DNA of 64,000 bases from Membranipora membranacea (Eukaryota > Bryozoa > Gymnolaemata > Cheilostomatida > Membraniporidae). A program made the translations under genes and the position numbers. Numbering within the stretch: the first letter of the stretch is position 1; each line of letters starts with the position of its first letter. Location of the stretch: assembly GCA_914767715.1 (NCBI GenBank), contig OU612071.1, positions 19,218,948-19,282,947 of the forward strand, written 5' to 3'. A model generated the notes under the pieces. It saw nothing but the letters and a program-made list of their open reading frames with translations, was not told the origin of the DNA and did not search any database. This document shows, one piece after another, positions 59,191 through 64,000 of the stretch.

Positions 59191-59677
59191 CCATCTAGGA
59201 GTTTAAATTGATTCAATGTTGTAAGCAGTCTCCTTCAATAATTATTTGGAACAATCTTCATTGACCCAAAGTGTTTTATACCAGGTGAGGTACTGCAATG
59301 TTTGGGTCCCTTACATCAAGTAGGGGTGTTGGGGTGTGGGGGTTTTGGATAGTTTACGTTAGAGGTCAGCTATTGTAAACAATCTTCCCAGGATGAATTC
59401 AAATGTTTTGAGGTGTCTCAGGTTTTAATTCGCATGGGAGACAGTTGACAATGTCTCATCAGTATCATTCATCAATGCATACAATGGTGACATCGAGTCT
59501 TGCATGCATCATCTCAACACACATTTATTAGCGTGAAAACTGTTGTTAGTTTTTACTAAGAACTTAATCTTAGTAGTCTTTAGTAGAAGATCAGCATGAT
59601 CTAGAACTCATTAAAGGAAATGTATCATATCTCCATATGTGCGGGGCTCCTCATTCTAATCAGACTAGGGTGAGTAT

Positions 59678-59826
59678 GACATAGTCTAAGTGCTGAGACT
59701 CCAAGGCGAAGGGAGTTACCTGCGCCAGCTATCAAACTCATTTCCCTGATATCAAACTCCTGTCTTTTATAGCTGGCGCGGGTAACTCCCTGCACCTTGG
59801 AGTCTAAGCACTTAGACTAAGTATGA
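59678..59826. repeat. Long snap-back inverted repeat (arms about 55 bp)
   Basis: The left arm (59678-59732, from ATAGTCTAAGTGC to GCGCCAGCTAT) and right arm (59769-59826) are reverse complements with only a few mismatches, separated by about 36 nt. Both arms carry CTCCAAGG and GGGAGTTACC or their complements. A transcript would form a long, nearly perfect hairpin. It may be a MITE or a hairpin small-RNA source. Confidence 0.85.
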
Positions 59827-60239
59827 TATAGTCTGTATTATGTATGAAGTAAAGGCATTATTTTGTGTTGTGCGCTAGATAGAAGACATTTTTCTTTCAC
59901 CTCTGTTCCTTACTTACTGCATAAGTTATGCCTTCTGCAGTTTTCATAATCTACATCATGTTCAACATTACTATTACTTTCTATACCTTTTTTTGGTATT
60001 CTACACTGGGTCTTATTTGACTGCCCTATTTAACGGACCCCTTAAGTGTAAGTGCATGTGGCTTGTGTGGGGTAGTGACCCTATACCCTTGCCCGCCCTT
60101 GCTGGCTACGCTTTTTGTTCAGAGAGGCAGAGGGGGATCTTTATACTGCGTACAAGCACACAGTAGACCTCCTGTAATCATAATCCTGGTCCAAACAGAC
60201 CTGGCTAGGATGAATGGCTTCCCAGTGCCAACTCAGAAA

Positions 60240-60480
60240 TGACAGACGGCGCTGGGGAATCAAACTTATATCCTAAGATCACAAGTCTTTTCCCTTAACC
60301 TTCAGACCATTTCTATTGCTATACTGTCTGTAACTTTTAAAGGAGCTGTGGATCTCCAAGCCACAGACTGCAAAAGAGAAGTTCGCCATTTTACGAGCAC
60401 GAACAAGACTCAGAGACAGTTCGTCTGTTTCTACCCTCTGGCCGAGAGCAGGGAATACCACAGGGAGAACACTACTCCAT
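60240..60480 (-). repeat. tRNA-like SINE relic
   Basis: On the minus strand AAGTTTGATTCC (about 60267-60256) resembles a B box. A Leu/Ser-like segment (TGGTCTGAAGGTTAAG) lies about 50 nt upstream of it. It is a different sequence family from the SINE at 58985. Confidence 0.5.
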
Positions 60481-60609
60481 AAGGAGTGTAACAGTGTGGG
60501 GGGTAGAGGAAGGGTTTAGAACCGTGACAATACCTGAAGGAAATATGCAAGTTCACCAACTACTAAATGTGGATAGCTGGCAAAATCGAACTTTCTATGT
60601 GAGTATACA

Positions 60610-60834
60610 GACCTTAGTTCTAGGGGAGGCAGGGATGCTCTGCCTCCCCTAGATTGTTAAATAGAGTGCCTTAAAAATGCTATAATCGAATATTCCATGT
60701 CAGTATCAGCTCATTCGGGCCTTCAATTTAGTTTTTATATGCCTTAAATTGCTCAGGGAGGAACTTACTGTTGATGCTTTGGACACGCCTCAGACTTTTG
60801 CCTCCCCTACCTCTTTTTCTTAACTACGACCCTG
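60610..60834 (+). mobile_element. MITE-like element, copy E
   Basis: Left end CTTAGTTCTAGGGGAGGCAG with the internal mini-hairpin GGCAGGGATGCTCTGCC, right end TTTTGCCTCCCCTACC then AACTACGACCCTG. Full length, about 225 bp. Confidence 0.8.
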
Positions 60835-61590
60835 TATAATATGTGGATTTGGTCAAATTGTGAGAGAATGCTGTTTTTGTTATGTGATTGACCCTTCAAA
60901 CCTAAAATTAGGTTAAGATGTCTATAGGATATCTTCTTTGGTTCACTTGAAAGTTTACTTGTCATCAGGTTGACTTAGAATTACCTGCTATCTGCAAGAC
61001 TTCACCCTGAAATAAGTTTGTGGCACACTGTTGAATACTGAGGGGGATCACAAAACTGACCCTGTATATGTTTTAATAGATTTATTTATGCATAGTCTTT
61101 ATTTCTCATCGACTTTGATCGGCAATAATAAAGCATATATATATATATTCATAATCACCCAATGCATTCGGAACAGGGAGTAAATAAAAGAATAAAAATC
61201 TTATTAAGTAGTTTGTTCACCATTCACGGCCATTTCCTGATTGGGTGGCGGGTTTTTGCCTGATGCCCAGTTCCAACAAACTTTTCCAACCTACGTGATC
61301 ACTTGTATCTTTTTGGTCTAGGTCTAGCTGGCGGTAGTTGGCATTGATTGTGTCACTCCATGGCTGTTTCGGCTGTCAAGGCCCTCTGCTTTCCTCCACC
61401 TCCTGGTGTATTTATCTCGTTCACTTCTGTTTTGTGCTGCTTTTAGCACAGCACCAAGACTTTTATCAAGAAATTTTTATTTCTTGACTGGATAAATCCA
61501 TTCATCCATCCATCCATTTCGACAAACATGGTTTGCTGTAATATTATTGAAAATATTGAATCTGCTAAAAGAAGATCATTATTTTTTTCA
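60835..61590. other. Intergenic; nothing recognised
   Basis: Contains short simple repeats (ATATATATAT at about 61136; CATCCATCCATCC at about 61506). No exon identified. Confidence 0.4.
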
Positions 61591-61592
61591 AG

Positions 61593-62461
61593 GTGGAGCT
61601 TCAAGTTTCCGGTGGCTTCTCGTATCGTATGAGAGCTAGAGTACTTTATTCGAACGGGACCACAATCCATTCAGATGAACCTTATTTCCCAAACATCACT
61701 ATTGGTAAGATTATCTTTTCAGAGCTATGAAGTATTTTCCACAACTTATCTGCTGCAAGAAAATGCCTCGTCTTATAAAGGGCTAATTTGCTTGCAATTG
61801 CTATACATTTTATTTCTATATCTAGCTCAAGTGTCGACTCAACCCAATTTCATTCAATAAGTGCCTTGACATAAAAACTCTGCTACATTGATTTCTACAT
61901 AAAAAACATATTAAAAATTTAATGAAGCACATGCATTTTAAAATATTAAGTCGTAAGACAGCTTAAATAAGTAGCGATGTTTTGTCAAACAGCCCCAAGA
62001 CATTAGTTCTATACTTTTGTTCTTATCTATCAGTGAAATTTTCTGGCAATTTGATTTTCAGAGCAGTACTAGTATAGTTTTTTTAACTTATAATTGTAAC
62101 CACTTCTCACTAGGACACTATATAGGATTTGTTTGACACATCTGTTTAACACAAGATTTTTACAAACATAATTAATATATAATGTATAATACAAACACAT
62201 GATGTAATTTCTACTGATTTAAAACAATCAGTGTGTCATTATCTCTTCTTCTTATTGATGTTGCAGATCCGCATCAACCAGATATAGATATTCGGTACAG
62301 CCGAGGAGATGGGAATGTTGAGAACTACCATCTGTTTGCCCAAAATCGTAAAACAAACAGATATGACTCATACGAAATCCCTGTGTGTTACTTCACCGAC
62401 CCGCATAGCGCTCAGGAGTATCAGTACTGTGATCAGATTTTCCAAGCTTGCATCTTTAGAA
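61593..62461 (+). CDS. Two linked exons of an unrecognised, probably secreted protein (partial gene)
   Basis: Exons about 61593-61705 (acceptor TTTTTTTCAAG, donor G|GTAAGA) and 62267-62461 (acceptor TTGATGTTGCAG, donor A|GTAAGA). They join in phase 1 to a frame of about 103 residues. The first exon reads VELQVSGGFSYRMRARVLY with an N-glycosylation site (PNIT). The second contains YSRGDGNVENYHLFAQ, that is an RGD tripeptide, and ends YCDQIFQACIFRS. Cysteines and the glycosylation site suggest an extracellular protein. I do not recognise the family. Flanking exons, including start and stop, were not found; the gene may continue past the window end or be a fragment. Confidence 0.55.
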
Positions 62462-62869
62462 GTAAGAAATGTTATACATTCAGTTAAATGCCTCTTTCTG
62501 CTGTATTTTAATGAATGTTGGCTTATCAATAGCTTGAGGAAGCACTCACAATACTTAGTGGAGTATTTCCCTCAAGTTCATGTCCTTGGGAAGTTGCGAT
62601 GAGATGTCTATTCATGTTAACCTGCTAAAATCTCCCCCCTTCTGCAAAAAAACTCTGACTCAGTCATCTAAATCAACATATCCCCTATATGTTATTCCTC
62701 TTCATTCAACAATGTTTCGACAGCTATCATTCTGCGCCTCAGCGTCCTTCGTGCATACTTGGTTACACTTAAAAATGAATATGAAGAAAACGAGTCAATA
62801 CGAGATACGACAACTTCGCAGTCTAAGGAATGCATTCTTTCACGTTCAATTCTTTGTCCCGGTGTAGTA

Positions 62870-63040
62870 TTGTAAACTGTCCCCCGCGCGAAAACAACCC
62901 CGGGACACTTTGAAATTTTTTAAACGGTCCCAGGGACACTTTATAATAAAAACAGGCCTACTGTCAATTGTCTCCCCCTATTGTAAACTGTTCCCCCTAT
63001 TTTAAAGTGTCCCCCCGCCCTATTGATGACTGTCCATTTC
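62870..63040. repeat. Degenerate repeats of a GTCCCC-type unit
   Basis: Variants of TATTGTAAACTGTTCCCCC, GGGACACTTT and AAGTGTCCCCCCG recur five or six times in both orientations over 170 bp. No coding capacity. Confidence 0.65.
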
Positions 63041-63104
63041 AAGGGCCCAGCTGTTTATCATAATTCTAAATGTGTCAGATCATCTAAAGGCCTTGCTACA
63101 TGAG

Positions 63105-63440
63105 CCAACGAAATGCGTGGAATTGTCTTCCCACACGTGGTGGGCGTGGCTTCATAGGCCTCACCCTCTTGTGAAAACATTGCTAAATGAGTGACCAATG
63201 AGCCATGACCATAGATTTAAAAATAGTTTTTAAATCTATGGCCATGACCAATGAGTAAGGAGTAATGACCAATTAAATACGCTCTATTGTACCAACTGGC
63301 CAATGGCAGAAGTGTAGGTTCACAACGTGGTTAACAACACAAACATGCTGGTCTTTGAAAAGACGCATCGTTAGCATGCCAAACGGCGTGGTTTGGCATG
63401 AACAACGCGTGGAATTGCCTCCCCACACGATTTCGTGGGC
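63105..63440. repeat. Cluster of short direct and inverted repeats
   Basis: GCGTGGAATTG(T/C)C(T/C)(T/C)CCCACACG occurs twice (about 63114 and 63406). CCAATGAG(C/T)(C/A)-type units recur around a perfect 15-bp-arm hairpin at 63209-63241 (CCATAGATTTAAAAA, loop TAG). Probably nested mobile-element remnants. Confidence 0.65.
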
Positions 63441-64000
63441 CTGTTCAGCTACACCTTAACTGGAGCATACCATGATGTTTTTGCTGTCACTATGATGGCC
63501 CAAGCTGTACCATGTGATGGTTGTGGTATCTCATTGACATTATGATTGAGTGTATAAAGCCTCTTTTTCATGTAATACCTGATAGATCTAGTTTTTGCAA
63601 ACACTAGTTGTTATTTGAAGCTCCCATGACTTAGAGATGTCTGGTTTGCAAAGAAAGGTGCACTAACCCAACAGTGAATAGATGTGTAGTTACCACATCA
63701 CAAAACACACTGTCCTTGGAGTGCCTTGCAAACAGCTACCTTTGCCAAAGTAAGAACAACTATCAAAATCGTACTTTGACAACATGATGATGATATACTC
63801 TCTCATGCAGTGATGGCTGAACAAACCAACTACTGGCAATGTGTACTATTGCTGCAGCGCGAAAAAAACCACCCCATTCATTCATCATAAAATATACATC
63901 CATCAAGCATTTGCCTGTGAGTGGTGACATCTAGTCAGAGTGTGACAGGGAAAAATTATCACTTTTGAGCTTTTCATATTGTGCGCCCTGGTATTGCACT
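63441..64000. other. Window end; nothing recognised
   Basis: No supported exon, RNA gene or known repeat in this stretch. Confidence 0.4.

Overview
The window is animal nuclear DNA. Genes are split by GT-AG introns, protein families are metazoan, and most of the sequence is AT-rich and filled with transposon relics, SINE-like repeats, MITE-like elements and recent segmental duplications. Tandem PAN/C-type-lectin genes, a WSC-less WSCD-type sulfotransferase and CR1/L2-like LINEs suggest a marine invertebrate such as a lophotrochozoan or basal deuterostome. I cannot name the species.

Layout. 1-3.5 kb holds repeats only. 3.55-11.5 kb is a nested tandem duplication (units of 3.8 and 3.3 kb plus the parent) carrying truncated copies of the last exon of a sulfotransferase gene together with copies of a repeated element. 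The intact parent gene lies at 11134-14603 on the minus strand: six coding exons, phases consistent throughout, 378 aa, a type II membrane protein with both PAPS-binding motifs. An inverted, inactivated copy of its last exon lies at 21.6-22.0 kb. 15.2-16.1 kb is a 427-bp tandem duplication. 18.1-19.1 kb is a decayed LINE endonuclease.

24.2-47.4 kb holds five tandem genes or pseudogenes for small secreted proteins (signal peptide, PAN/apple-like exon, two C-type-lectin exons). Copy 3 is cleanly intact. Copies 1 and 5 are broken at the ancestral splice acceptor but are restored in frame by an AG 13 nt downstream. Copy 2 has one nonsense codon. Copy 4 is multiply broken. Copies 2+3 and 4+5 are one duplicated two-gene unit. 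That duplication also took the 3' end of the neighbouring gene, so an orphan QSOX exon lies at 40.2 kb. A LINE with an intact reverse-transcriptase frame (36.35-38.46 kb) sits in the older-positioned unit.

49442-57474 on the minus strand is a complete 13-exon quiescin sulfhydryl oxidase gene (462 aa). It has one thioredoxin domain, the helical region, and the FAD-binding Erv domain, but no second thioredoxin domain, which is unusual for an animal QSOX. Directly beyond its poly(A) signal are 13 perfect copies of TGAGTCAC, each containing an AP-1 consensus. 57.5-61.5 kb holds MITEs, SINEs and a long snap-back repeat. 61.6-62.5 kb holds two linked exons of an unrecognised gene. The rest is repeats.

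The recognised proteins all act in the secretory route or outside the cell: Golgi sulfation, secreted lectins, and disulfide formation by QSOX. No co-regulation can be shown from sequence alone.
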